64,000 nucleotides of DNA from Desulfosarcina alkanivorans (lineage in GTDB: Bacteria; Desulfobacterota; Desulfobacteria; Desulfobacterales; Desulfosarcinaceae): assembly GCF_009688945.1 (NCBI RefSeq), contig NZ_AP021874.1, positions 5,084,001 through 5,148,000 on the forward strand. The letters are read 5' to 3'. Positions 53,332 to 61,435 of the stretch are shown here, one piece after another. Under the pieces are notes generated by a model that saw nothing but the letters and a program-made list of their open reading frames with translations, ran no database searches and had not been told where the DNA came from. The translations under genes and the position numbers were made by a program. The number at the start of each line of letters is the position of its first letter. Within the stretch, counting starts at the first letter, position 1.

Positions 53332-53369
53332 CCGGGAAAGAACGATGCGTCGGACGCCGTCTTTCCCGG
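53332..53369. terminator. Bidirectional terminator-like hairpin
   Basis: CCGGGAAAG (53332-53340) pairs perfectly with CTTTCCCGG (53361-53369) around a 20-base loop, between the converging MFS and TauE/SafE genes. There is no strong T-run on either side, so it may act partly through Rho. Confidence 0.5.
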
Positions 53370-53394
53370 TGGTTGCGATCAGGTGGCGCTCGGA

Positions 53395-54225
53395 TTACAA
53401 GGGCAGGTGCAGATAGGCAAACACGCCGGTCATCTTCAGCCCCATGTAGAACATCACCACCACGAACAGGGTTTTGAGCTGTTTACCCGGCAGCAGGTGG
53501 GCGGCCCGGGCCCCGACCATGGCCATGGGGATGCTGCAGCCTGCCAGCAGAAGCCACTGGAGCCAGTTCAGGTAGCCGGTGGAATACGGCGGCAGACCAT
53601 CCACGCCCAACCCATTGATCAGGTACGATATGGCCCCGCCCACGGCCGTGAAGATCATCAGGGCCGTTGATGTACCCACCGCCCGGTGCATGTCGAACTT
53701 CAGGAAAAAGACCAGGATCGGGATGATCAGCACGCCGCCGCCGATACCGATGATCCCGGAAACCACCCCCAGCGGCAGTCCCCACAGGATGTAGGGCAGG
53801 ATGTCGGCCACCGGCCGGTCTTCAACGGCTGGCGGTTTGGCGGTGACCATGCGAATGGCGCCGAGGATGATGGCCAGGCCGAAGGCGACGGTGAGCACCC
53901 TGCCGGGCAGATGCGAGGCGATCCAGGCGCCGCCGAAGGCCCCGACGGCCCCGGTGAGGCCCAGAACGATGCCGGCCTTCCAGGCCACGGCGCCTTTTTT
54001 GTGGTGGGTGGCCGCACCGCTGATGGCGGTGGGCAGGACCACCAGCAGATTGGTGCCGAAGGCGATCCGGATGGCGATGGTCGGATCGACCCCGATGGCC
54101 TTCAGAGCCCAGAATTGAACCGGCACCATGATGAAACAGCCCCCGACACCGAGCAGGCCGGAGGCAAACCCCACGACGGCGCCGGTGGCCAGCAGGGCGA
54201 TGATATGCATCGTTTCAAATGTCAT
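53395..54225 (-). CDS. TauE/SafE family membrane protein (sulfite/organosulfur exporter type)
   Basis: 276 residues from ATG 54225 (AAAAGGAG upstream). About eight helices and the family motifs GFASGLLGVGGCFIMVPVQF (first half) and GLPLGVVSGIIGIGGGVLIIPIL (second half). The family is linked to export of sulfite, sulfoacetate or similar anions, or uptake of C1/organic anions. A well-formed promoter lies 190 bp upstream (54411-54439). Its neighbour is an MFS transporter, which may point to an anion-handling pair. Confidence 0.92.
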   Translation of the reverse strand: MTFETMHIIALLATGAVVGFASGLLGVGGCFIMVPVQFWALKAIGVDPTIAIRIAFGTNLLVVLPTAISGAATHHKKGAVAWKAGIVLGLTGAVGAFGGAWIASHLPGRVLTVAFGLAIILGAIRMVTAKPPAVEDRPVADILPYILWGLPLGVVSGIIGIGGGVLIIPILVFFLKFDMHRAVGTSTALMIFTAVGGAISYLINGLGVDGLPPYSTGYLNWLQWLLLAGCSIPMAMVGARAAHLLPGKQLKTLFVVVMFYMGLKMTGVFAYLHLPL

Positions 54226-54410
54226 TTTTTCTCCTTTTCCAAGTGGTTGTCGTTAGCGCGGGTGATGGTCGATTGGAAAAGAGAAAGTCCCTACCTGCCG
54301 TGCCACCAGCATTGACAGGGTTTTCTTTTATTGGTTTTTCGCTTTTGCATGGGGCCTGTTTCTGCCTGCCATGAACGTTTGCCACGGCGGCGGGGTTATG
54401 AAAATTTTAG

Positions 54411-54439
54411 AGTATATGCCTATAATCAGGGGGTGTCAA
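54411..54439 (-). promoter_or_regulatory. Sigma-70 promoter of the TauE/SafE gene
   Basis: On the minus strand TTGACA (54439-54434), exactly 17 bp, then TATACT (54416-54411), one of the best promoter matches in the window. It would give a leader of about 180 nt. The rest of the 351-bp gap (54226-54576) shows nothing else that I can identify. Confidence 0.7.
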
Positions 54440-54576
54440 ATTCATTTCCGGGACTTTAACGGCAGCGGGTGAATGGAAGGGCTTCCGGGGGAAGCACACC
54501 AGCGGGGAACGGGCCCGGCAGCGTACAGACGATGTCCCCGTCGGCAGCGTCCGTGGATATCAACGTTGGATGCCGA

Positions 54577-54909
54577 TCAGAAATTGCTCAGGGGCATCAG
54601 GCCATAGGTGGCTCTGGCCCGGTCGCAAAGCGGATTGAAGGTGTTGTTTTCCCCTGCAGATAAAAACTGTCGACAGGTCGTCGGTCGCCGATCATAGATC
54701 GCACAGTGGACGGACATGCCGATGATACCGATCAGGGCCGCGCAGCGGATCGGCCTTTTCTCCGTGCCCTTCATGGCCGATCGCGTTCCATTGAGCGCAA
54801 AGACCAGGTGAAAAGGAACAACACCGCCCCGAAAATTGTCCGTTTCATGGCAGTCGAAGGAGACCCGGAAAAGGGCGCAGCAGGCGCCGCACCGCATGCA
54901 TGGATTCAT
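54577..54909 (-). CDS. YkgJ family cysteine cluster protein
   Basis: 110 residues. The N-terminal CMRCGACC and later Cys (HETD region, RCAALIG, CAIYDRRPTTCRQF, PLCDRA) fit the YkgJ/UPF0153 zinc- or iron-chelating family, with RRPTTCRQF as its most typical segment. Biochemical role is unknown for the family. It stands alone, with 234 bp before the cupin gene in which I see nothing definite. Confidence 0.88.
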   Translation of the reverse strand: MNPCMRCGACCALFRVSFDCHETDNFRGGVVPFHLVFALNGTRSAMKGTEKRPIRCAALIGIIGMSVHCAIYDRRPTTCRQFLSAGENNTFNPLCDRARATYGLMPLSNF

Positions 54910-55143
54910 GGGTTACCATCTGATTGTGAGGGGGTATGGCTCGCAGTCGTACCAACTGCCGCCGAAATCAGGTGGTGACCCGGGACGTCAGGGGATTGGG
55001 GTCAGGCCGATTCGGATGTATCGTTGCCTATGTGCACCAGGAACGATAGGACATGTCGTGCGCGAAAGCAACCGGTTTCACCGCCGTCGCGGTGATCGGG
55101 GCCGGTCGGTCTGAAAGGACGCGATATGCAAATCCATCAATAC

Positions 55144-55467
55144 TTATGGCAGGTAATCCTCCCGAACCGGCGAAAAGACCTCGATGACGACCGAGTCCGC
55201 CAGCGCGGTGACCGAATGTTCGACGCCGCCGGGCAGGCACCAGCTGTCGCCGGCTTCCACATCCAGCACTTCGCCGCCGGCGTTGAAGCGCAGCCGGCCG
55301 GAAATCATGATCCCGGTCTGTTCGTGGGGATGGGAATGGGCCGGGATAACGGCACCCTCGGCTAATTTGAACCGACCCATCAGGGTCTTGTCTCCGTGGA
55401 CCAGGGTCGTTAACTCAACACCATCCAGCAGTTGCCGTGACGTTCCGCTGTCTTTTTTTCGAAACAT
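55144..55467 (-). CDS. Small cupin domain protein
   Basis: 107 residues from ATG 55467. It is a single cupin barrel with motif 1 IPAHSHPHEQTGIMISGRL (metal-ligand type His and Glu/Gln) and motif 2 DSWCLPGGVEHSV. Such small cupins act as metal-dependent isomerases, dioxygenases or sensors. It lies upstream of an SDR gene in the same orientation, with no clear operon link (gene order: SDR at 56395-55604, then this). Confidence 0.88.
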   Translation of the reverse strand: MFRKKDSGTSRQLLDGVELTTLVHGDKTLMGRFKLAEGAVIPAHSHPHEQTGIMISGRLRFNAGGEVLDVEAGDSWCLPGGVEHSVTALADSVVIEVFSPVREDYLP

Positions 55468-55603
55468 GGATAATCTCCCATCGCGTAATAACGATCATTG
55501 TTGACGTTTCATGACGGGTTAGCGCAGGCCGCGGTAAGGAATGCGCATGCTGAGCCGAATTTTAACGGCGTATGGCCGAGCGCAGCAGGTTTGCAACACC
55601 CTG

Positions 55604-56395
55604 TTAAAGCAGCCCGCGGTAGTTTCCACCGTCGACCAACAGGTTCTGGCCGGTAATGTAGCGGGCCTGCATGCTGGCCAGAAAGGCGGCGGCCGCCCCG
55701 AAATCGGACGGGTCTCCGATGGTCTGGGTGGGATTGGCCAGCATCATTTCCCGGATGATGTCGTCAGGCGATTTATTCTCCTGGTCGGCACGGTGCCGGG
55801 CCAGCTGGTCGATTCGCGATGTCTTGTGGGTGCCCGGGAGAAGCGCATTGACAGTGATGCCGTCGGGGCCCAGTTCCGTTGCGATGGTTTTCAGAAAACC
55901 GGTCAGTCCGGCCCGGGCCATGTTGGACAGCAGCAGCGTGCCGATGGGCTGCTTGACGGAGATTGAGGTGACGGCAATGATCCGGCCCCAGCCGGCGGCC
56001 TTCATGGCCGGCGTCACGCCATGAATCAGATGTACGGCGCTCATCAAGGTGAGGTTGAGGGCTTTTTCATACTCCCCGATGGCGGTGCTGGCGTAGGTTC
56101 CCGGCGGGGGGCCGCCGGCGTTGGTCACCAGTATTTCCGGTTCTCCCATGGATTGGCGGACGTTTTCCAGCAGGCGGTTGATCGCCCCGGTTTTGCCCAC
56201 ATCGGCCCCAAAGCCCAGCACCTGCGATCCGGTTCGGGACGAAATGGTTTCGGCAGCCTGTTTGACCGCGTCGCTGTCGCGGGAGCAGATCGCCACCCGG
56301 CATCCCTCCGCGGCCAGCTGTTCCGCACACCCCCGCCCCAGCCCCCGGCTGGCGGCGGTCACCAGGGCAATTTTGCCACCTATTCCAAGATCCAT
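55604..56395 (-). CDS. Short-chain dehydrogenase/reductase, atypical (no YxxxK)
   Basis: 263 residues from ATG 56395 (AAGGAGG upstream). The Rossmann motif is ALVTAASRGLGRG, with NAGG and a C-terminal ITGQNLLVDGG typical of 3-oxoacyl reductase-like SDRs. Where the catalytic YxxxK is expected, the text is SVKQPIGTLLLSNMARAGLTG, so Tyr and Lys are replaced. A known SDR subgroup has this pattern with conserved SN/RAG residues, so it is probably functional with another mechanism or substrate rather than decayed. Confidence 0.88.
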   Translation of the reverse strand: MDLGIGGKIALVTAASRGLGRGCAEQLAAEGCRVAICSRDSDAVKQAAETISSRTGSQVLGFGADVGKTGAINRLLENVRQSMGEPEILVTNAGGPPPGTYASTAIGEYEKALNLTLMSAVHLIHGVTPAMKAAGWGRIIAVTSISVKQPIGTLLLSNMARAGLTGFLKTIATELGPDGITVNALLPGTHKTSRIDQLARHRADQENKSPDDIIREMMLANPTQTIGDPSDFGAAAAFLASMQARYITGQNLLVDGGNYRGLL

Positions 56396-56666
56396 ATTGA
56401 TACCTCCTTGATCGTGCAGGGTGAACAGTAATTCCCCGGGGCCCGCATCCGGAGAGCTGTCGAAAGGAGCAGCATTTCCGATGGGGTTTTCCCGGCAGGA
56501 TCCCATGCGATCCGGGGAGAACGATGTCCTCCATTTTTCAAAGGACCGGATGGACAGTGGGCGAAGTTTATTTTGGACCCCGCCTGAAATCAAGCCCTTT
56601 TGCTTTGTGGATGCGCGCCTTTAAAATTATGTGGGATCATGAGTTGCCGTGTGCCGGGATGCCGTT

Positions 56667-56954
56667 TCAACCCGGCGGCGCAATCCATCCCGTTTTTCGG
56701 AACCGTTGGGAGAATGCGGTCACGGACCGTCCTTCCCAAAAGGGAATGATCTTATCCTTGACACGCTTTTGGTTTTTTGCGGAGATGCCAAAGGCGGTTT
56801 CAACATGCTGCCGTCTGGCCAGAATCAGGGGCCCGCGATCATTCCGACCGGAGGCATACACGAAGCGCTCCGGGGATAGGAACCGTCGCCCGACGCAGAT
56901 ATGGGTCGAAGCAGGGCGTTTTGAAATGGCCTCGCACGCCAGGCCAATCAGCAA
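56667..56954 (-). pseudogene. Possible fragment of a glycyl radical enzyme-type protein
   Basis: A 95-residue minus-strand frame. The segment ending RVKDKIIPFWEGRSV resembles the ILPYWxGRT-like element in N-terminal parts of pyruvate formate-lyase/choline TMA-lyase type enzymes, preceded by a plausible ILARRQHVETAFGISA. No catalytic Cys or Gly radical loop is present nearby. It could be a gene relic or chance similarity. It sits in the 550-bp gap between two SDR genes, where nothing else was found. Confidence 0.25.
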
Positions 56955-57556
56955 TTGTCATACATCCTGATGATTTCTCCGTTGCCGCTGCCCAGGACGC
57001 TTTTTACATAGCCATTAACCACTTTTTTCATCGGGATGGGGTTGTGCCCCGGAAAATAGGATTCATACTTCTCCACGGCATCCTCGACGAGTCCCGATGA
57101 GACGACGTTGATACGCATACCGTTTTGCAACTCCAGGGAGACGGCTTTGACAAAACTGTGAATGCCGCCGTTGACCATCGCGGCACTGGTGGTCATGGCC
57201 ACGGGATGGTCGGCCAGGATGCCGGTGGACAGCGTAAACGAACCTCCCGGGTTCACATAATCCCTGCCGATTCTAACCATGTTGACCTGGCCCATCAGTT
57301 TGCTTTTCAGCCCGATATGGAAATCGTCTTCGGTCATGGCGGCAAACTCGGCCCATTTTGCGTCTCCGGCAATACAAACCACCGCATCGACCTTCCCGAT
57401 GGTTTCAAACATGGTTTTTATCGACCGGCTGTCTGTCATGTCGACGATCACATCGCCTGACTGTCTTGCGCCGACGATCACCTCGTGATTTTTCGAAAAA
57501 TGTGCACTGACCTTCCTGCCAATGGTACCCTTGCCTCCGATGATCACAATTTTCAT
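56948..57556 (-). CDS. Short-chain dehydrogenase-like NAD(P)-binding protein
   Basis: 202 residues from ATG 57556 (AAAGGGGATATC upstream). The Rossmann motif is VIIGGKGTIGRKVSAHF, followed by a compact SDR core (VDAVVCIAGDAKW; GGSFTLSTGILADHP; INVVSSGLVEDAV). Members of this short group are usually paired with a divergent LysR gene, as here. The substrate is unknown. Its position next to a LysR regulator suggests it is the regulated target. Confidence 0.88.
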   Translation of the reverse strand: MKIVIIGGKGTIGRKVSAHFSKNHEVIVGARQSGDVIVDMTDSRSIKTMFETIGKVDAVVCIAGDAKWAEFAAMTEDDFHIGLKSKLMGQVNMVRIGRDYVNPGGSFTLSTGILADHPVAMTTSAAMVNGGIHSFVKAVSLELQNGMRINVVSSGLVEDAVEKYESYFPGHNPIPMKKVVNGYVKSVLGSGNGEIIRMYDNC

Positions 57557-57590
57557 GATATCCCCTTTGGTGTAATTCGTTTCTTAATTG

Positions 57591-57658
57591 CTTGACGGGC
57601 AAGATAGGCCTGTTAAAATCATTTGTCCAATGAATAGTTTTGATATAAACAATCAAAA
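57591..57658 (+). promoter_or_regulatory. LysR gene promoter and LysR-type binding site
   Basis: TTGACG (57591-57596), a 17-bp spacer and TAAAAT (57614-57619) form a good promoter for the plus-strand LysR gene. Downstream, TTTTGAT (57638-57644) and ATCAAAA (57652-57658) are a perfect inverted repeat with a 7-bp spacer, of the T-N11-A kind bound by LysR-type regulators, placed to give autorepression and control of the divergent SDR gene. Confidence 0.6.
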
Positions 57659-57670
57659 AATGTGATTATT

Positions 57671-58531
57671 ATGAATCTGCAGACGGATTATTTGAGAACG
57701 TTCATTGCCCTGGCCGAGACCAGAGGATTCACCAGGGCGGGGCGCCAGGTCAATCGGTCGCAATCTGCCGTAAGCATGCAGATCAAGCGGCTTGAGGACG
57801 AAATCGGAAAGAAGTTGTTTGAACGAATCGGCAAGACCGTCAAACTGACTGCCGAAGGCAACATTCTGATCAAACATGCCATGAGAATTATAAAGGAGCA
57901 TGACGATGCCGTTCGGGCCTTGTCCAAACCCGACCTGGAGGGGTTCGTCCGGTTTGGTTCGCCGGAGCATTACACCATCGGCGTGCTGCCGAAGCTGCTG
58001 GCGCGTTTCGCCGCGGCCTATCCGGATGTGGTCGTCGAAATGCGATGTGAAAACAGCGATGAAATCAAAGCAGATATCGAGCGGGGAGAGCTGGACGTCG
58101 GCATCTGCACCCAGATCAGCGATGGCGGGCAGGTGATCTCCCATGACCCGGTGGTATGGGTGGCCGATCCGGGATTTGTCATGCAACGCCACCAGACGGT
58201 ATCCATTGCGGTCTTTGAAGAGGGCTGCATCTTCCGGACCTGGGCATTGGAGGCATTGGAAAAATCCGGGATCAGCTACCGGATCGTCTATGTGAGCCGC
58301 AGCATATCGGGGCTCATCGATTCGGTAAGAGCCGGGCTTGCCGTGGCTCCGATCATTCGCAGCAACGCGCCGGCCGATTTGAAAATTGTCGGGCTGGAAA
58401 ATGGCCTGCCCGTATTGCCGGTCTCAAACATCGTTCTTCATAAAACCAAAAAGGTGGCATCGGAAATTATAGAATGCTTTTCCGAGCACATTATCCAGTC
58501 CTTCGGAGAAAAAGCCCAAGCCTTGCCGTAA
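57671..58531 (+). CDS. LysR family transcriptional regulator
   Basis: 286 residues from ATG 57671; GTG 57662 is in frame but less likely. The N-terminal winged HTH (LRTFIALAETRGFTRAGRQV; QSAVSMQIKRLEDEIGKKLF) and the periplasmic-binding-protein-like effector domain from about residue 88 (GFVRFGSPEHYTIGVLPKLL) are complete. It is divergent from a short SDR gene. A GC-rich terminator follows at 58541. Confidence 0.93.
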   Translation: MNLQTDYLRTFIALAETRGFTRAGRQVNRSQSAVSMQIKRLEDEIGKKLFERIGKTVKLTAEGNILIKHAMRIIKEHDDAVRALSKPDLEGFVRFGSPEHYTIGVLPKLLARFAAAYPDVVVEMRCENSDEIKADIERGELDVGICTQISDGGQVISHDPVVWVADPGFVMQRHQTVSIAVFEEGCIFRTWALEALEKSGISYRIVYVSRSISGLIDSVRAGLAVAPIIRSNAPADLKIVGLENGLPVLPVSNIVLHKTKKVASEIIECFSEHIIQSFGEKAQALP

Positions 58532-58540
58532 GCGTCAACA

Positions 58541-58574
58541 GGGGGCCGCATCGGCTTGGCTCTGAACGGCCCCC
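58541..58574 (+). terminator. Terminator hairpin after the LysR gene
   Basis: GGGGGCCG (58541-58548) pairs with CGGCCCCC (58567-58574) and is followed by GGTTGTGTTT, a moderately T-rich stretch. Confidence 0.6.
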
Positions 58575-58611
58575 GGTTGTGTTTGCCGCCGCAATCGTCT
58601 AATTAGAAGGC

Positions 58612-60135
58612 ATGGACAGTTCCCAGATCAAGCGGTTGTTCCCCGACGTCGATCCGGCCTCGGTCTCCCTGGTCGATGTGCTGGCCGATTTTCACGAGGG
58701 AATCATGATCACCGATGCCGAAGGCGTCGTCCTTTACATGAACGCCGCCCAGGCCCGCATCGATGACCTGGAGATCGATGCCGCCGTCGGCAAAAAGGTG
58801 ACGGACCTGTATCGCGTGGACGAAGGCTTCAGCCCCACCATGGCCTGCCTGAAGGCCGGGGCGGCCGTAAAGAACCTGGCCTGCTACTACCGCACCCACC
58901 TGGGGCGGGTGGTCAATTCCATCCACAACATTTACCCGATTACCTCGGGGAAACGGGTGGTCGGCACCATCTGCTACATTACCGATTACCGCAATATCGA
59001 GAACACCTTCGATACGGTGATGCAGTCGACCCCGCCCCGCTCCGTGCCCACTTACGGGATCGCCCAGCCCGTGGATGCGGCCAAACCGAAAAAAAACGGG
59101 ACCCGCTACACTTTCAGGGATATCGTCGGCCGGTCGCCGGATTTGCTCACGGCTGTCAAAGCGGCCAAACTTTCCGCAGAATCGCCGTCCCCCATTCTCA
59201 TTTATGGAGAGACCGGCACCGGCAAGGAGCTTTTCGCCCAGGCCGTCCACAACCGCAGTCCCAGGAAAACACATCCCTACATGGCCATCAACTGCGCCGC
59301 CATCCCCGAGAACCTGCTTGAGGGGATCCTGTTCGGCACCTCCGCCGGCGCCTTTACCGGTGCCATCGACAAGCCCGGCCTGTTCGAGAAGGCTGCCGGC
59401 GGCACCCTGCTGCTGGACGAAATCAACTCCATGCCGCTGACCCTGCAGGCCAAACTGCTGCGTTTTCTCCAGGAACGCAAAATCCGGCGCATCGGTGCCA
59501 TGGGGGAGATCGATGTGGATCTGAAGATCATCAGCTCGATCAATGTCCCGCCCCACCGGGCCATCGAATCGGGAGGGCTGCGGTCCGACCTGTTCTACCG
59601 CCTGGCCGTGGTGTTCATCCAGATACCGCCGCTGAGGCAGCGCATGGGCGACCTGAACCGGCTCGTCCTGCATTTCCTGGCCCGCAAGAACCGGAAACTG
59701 GGCAAACAGGTCTCCGGCATCGACATGAAAGTGATGGAGGCTTTCGAACAATACGCCTGGCCGGGCAATGTCCGGGAACTGGAGCATGTCATCGAGGGTG
59801 CCATGAACCTGGCCGGGGCGGCAAAGGTGATCGAACTGAGCCACCTTTCCGTACCATTGGATAAAAAAGGCGGCGGTCATGCCCTGCCGCAGCAGGCGCC
59901 CGGGGGATCGCGCGGCCGGATCCGACTGCGATTGCCGGCGGCCCGTGAAGGAGAAACCCCAGGGGGGAAAACCCTTGCGGAGATGAAGACCGACCAGGAG
60001 ATGGTTTCGATCGTCAGCGCCTTGCAGGAAACCCGGGGCAACGCCGCCCGGGCAGCCCGTAAACTGGGAATCTCCCCCCAGTTGATGAATTACAAGCTCA
60101 AGCGGTTCAACATCGACCGCAAAGACTATCGATGA
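58612..60135 (+). CDS. Sigma-54-dependent transcriptional activator with PAS sensor (RocR-like)
   Basis: 507 residues from ATG 58612. Residues 15-125 form a PAS domain (FHEGIMITDAEGVVLYMNAA). The AAA+ domain (about 165-400) has Walker A GETGTGKELFAQ, the sigma-54 contact loop GAFTGA (near residue 247), Walker B TLLLDEINSMP and the R-finger region. The C-terminal Fis-type HTH (GNAARAARKLGISPQLMNYK) ends the protein. Its gene is followed by a -24/-12 promoter in front of the cyclodeaminase-MttB-corrinoid operon, so it very likely activates that operon upon binding a methylated amine or related signal to the PAS domain. Confidence 0.95.
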   Translation: MDSSQIKRLFPDVDPASVSLVDVLADFHEGIMITDAEGVVLYMNAAQARIDDLEIDAAVGKKVTDLYRVDEGFSPTMACLKAGAAVKNLACYYRTHLGRVVNSIHNIYPITSGKRVVGTICYITDYRNIENTFDTVMQSTPPRSVPTYGIAQPVDAAKPKKNGTRYTFRDIVGRSPDLLTAVKAAKLSAESPSPILIYGETGTGKELFAQAVHNRSPRKTHPYMAINCAAIPENLLEGILFGTSAGAFTGAIDKPGLFEKAAGGTLLLDEINSMPLTLQAKLLRFLQERKIRRIGAMGEIDVDLKIISSINVPPHRAIESGGLRSDLFYRLAVVFIQIPPLRQRMGDLNRLVLHFLARKNRKLGKQVSGIDMKVMEAFEQYAWPGNVRELEHVIEGAMNLAGAAKVIELSHLSVPLDKKGGGHALPQQAPGGSRGRIRLRLPAAREGETPGGKTLAEMKTDQEMVSIVSALQETRGNAARAARKLGISPQLMNYKLKRFNIDRKDYR

Positions 60136-60156
60136 CCGGAACGGCCCTCCTTCTTC

Positions 60157-60229
60157 GGCAAAAATAAAATTTTTTTTATAAAAACCCGCAATATTTTTTT
60201 CTTTACATACAAAATATTTTATTTTTGCC
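60157..60229. promoter_or_regulatory. Distant 14-bp inverted repeat upstream of the sigma-54 promoter
   Basis: GGCAAAAATAAAAT (60157-60170) and ATTTTATTTTTGCC (60216-60229) are exact reverse complements 45 bp apart, about 80-155 bp before the -24 box: the distance usual for activator sites of sigma-54 promoters. It could instead be part of the activator gene's terminator, since T-rich sequence follows the first arm. The arms flank an AT-rich stretch with no gene. Confidence 0.5.
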
Positions 60230-60270
60230 TGTCCCTATTTCTCGCCGTTAAACACTAATAGTACCTTAAA

Positions 60271-60282
60271 ACAATATATTGT
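60271..60282. promoter_or_regulatory. Palindrome ACAATATATTGT upstream of the sigma-54 promoter
   Basis: A perfect 12-bp palindrome 28 bp before the -24 element. Possible binding site for the activator encoded upstream, or for another regulator; similar in style to the GntR-type palindromes at 12890 and 21970 but with a different sequence. Confidence 0.4.
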
Positions 60283-60310
60283 GTCGATTTGCATTCATGC
60301 CAAAAAGCGA

Positions 60311-60326
60311 TGGCATATCATTTGCT
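60311..60326 (+). promoter_or_regulatory. Sigma-54 (-24/-12) promoter of the OCD-MttB-corrinoid operon
   Basis: TGGCATATCATTTGCT matches the TGGCAC-N5-TTGCW consensus in all but one defined position, with GG and GC separated correctly. Start of transcription is expected near 60338, giving a leader of about 64 nt to the GTG start at 60402. The adjacent activator gene carries the GAFTGA motif needed for sigma-54, supporting the assignment. Confidence 0.82.
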
Positions 60327-60401
60327 GAATGTAGTTAATTGTTTGGCGAGACACCTTTTTCCCATGTACGCTTTACAGCTGAGTAATCCACAGGAGGACG
60401 C

Positions 60402-61382
60402 GTGAAAACCAATCAATTGCTTTATCTGAGTCAGGACGATGTGGCCAACGTCGGCCTCACCATGGCGGAGATCGTCGATGCCGTCGAAAGGGGATTTGCC
60501 GAAATGGGGCACGGCCGCGTGGAGATGCCGCCCAAGCCGGGAATTCACCCGGGCGAAGGAGGAGACAACTTCATCCACGCCATGCCGGCCTATATTCCGG
60601 CCATGCAGTCGGCCGGCGTCAAATGGGTCAGCGGCTATCCCGGCAACCATGCCAAGGGGCTGCCCTATATCACCGGTCTGCTGATCCTCAACGATCCGGA
60701 TACGGGCATTCCCAAGGCGGTGATGGATTGCGCCTGGATCACCGCCATGCGCACCGGCGCGGCCTCGGCCGTTTCAGCCAGGTATCTGGCCCGGCCCGCC
60801 TCCTCGACTATCGGCATCCTGGCCTGCGGTGTCCAGGGGCATACCAACCTTGAAGCCATGAATGTCCTTTTTCCGCTGGAGAAGGTATTCGCCTTCGATC
60901 CCAACAAAGATAACGCCAGTGACCTTGCGGATTTTGCCCGCCAGCTGGGACTGAACGTCGAAATCGTCGACGATCCCAAAAAGGCGGTCGCCGGCTGCGA
61001 CATCGTGGTCACTTCGGGGCCGATTCTGAAAGTGCCCCATGCCACCATCCAGGCCGGATGGGTGGATCCGGGCACCTTTGTCTCCCTGGTGGATTTCGAT
61101 TCCTTTTTCTCCCGGGAGGCGTTGGGCGAGGCGGCCAAGTGGACCACGGACCACATCGGTCAGTACAACTACTACAAAGATGCGGGCGGCTATTTTCAGG
61201 ACTGCCCCGAGATTTATGCCGAACTGGGCGAATTGGTGACCGGAGGAAAAACCGGGCGCGAAAATGCGGACGAAATCACCATGGCCGCCAATCTGGGGCT
61301 GGCCATGGACGACATGGCCGTGGCGCCCCTGATTTTCCAGCGGGCCGTCGAGAAAAGCATCGGCACCTGGCTGCCCCTGTGA
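60402..61382 (+). CDS. Ornithine cyclodeaminase/mu-crystallin family protein
   Basis: 326 residues from GTG 60402 (AGGAGG well placed). The N-terminal dimerisation part contains VEMPPKPGIHPGEG and KWVSGYPGN, and the NAD(P) domain TIGILACGVQGHTNLEAM. The family includes ornithine cyclodeaminase, ketimine reductases, alanine dehydrogenase and N-methyl-amino-acid dehydrogenases. The gene is first in a sigma-54 operon with an MttB-family methyltransferase and its corrinoid protein; the enzyme may process the demethylated amine or amino acid. The reaction is not fixed by sequence. Confidence 0.9.
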   Translation: MKTNQLLYLSQDDVANVGLTMAEIVDAVERGFAEMGHGRVEMPPKPGIHPGEGGDNFIHAMPAYIPAMQSAGVKWVSGYPGNHAKGLPYITGLLILNDPDTGIPKAVMDCAWITAMRTGAASAVSARYLARPASSTIGILACGVQGHTNLEAMNVLFPLEKVFAFDPNKDNASDLADFARQLGLNVEIVDDPKKAVAGCDIVVTSGPILKVPHATIQAGWVDPGTFVSLVDFDSFFSREALGEAAKWTTDHIGQYNYYKDAGGYFQDCPEIYAELGELVTGGKTGRENADEITMAANLGLAMDDMAVAPLIFQRAVEKSIGTWLPL

Positions 61383-61435
61383 TTCGGCTGGCAGCGATAC
61401 ACGCTTAAAAAATCTTCCAAAGGAGGAGAACCATA

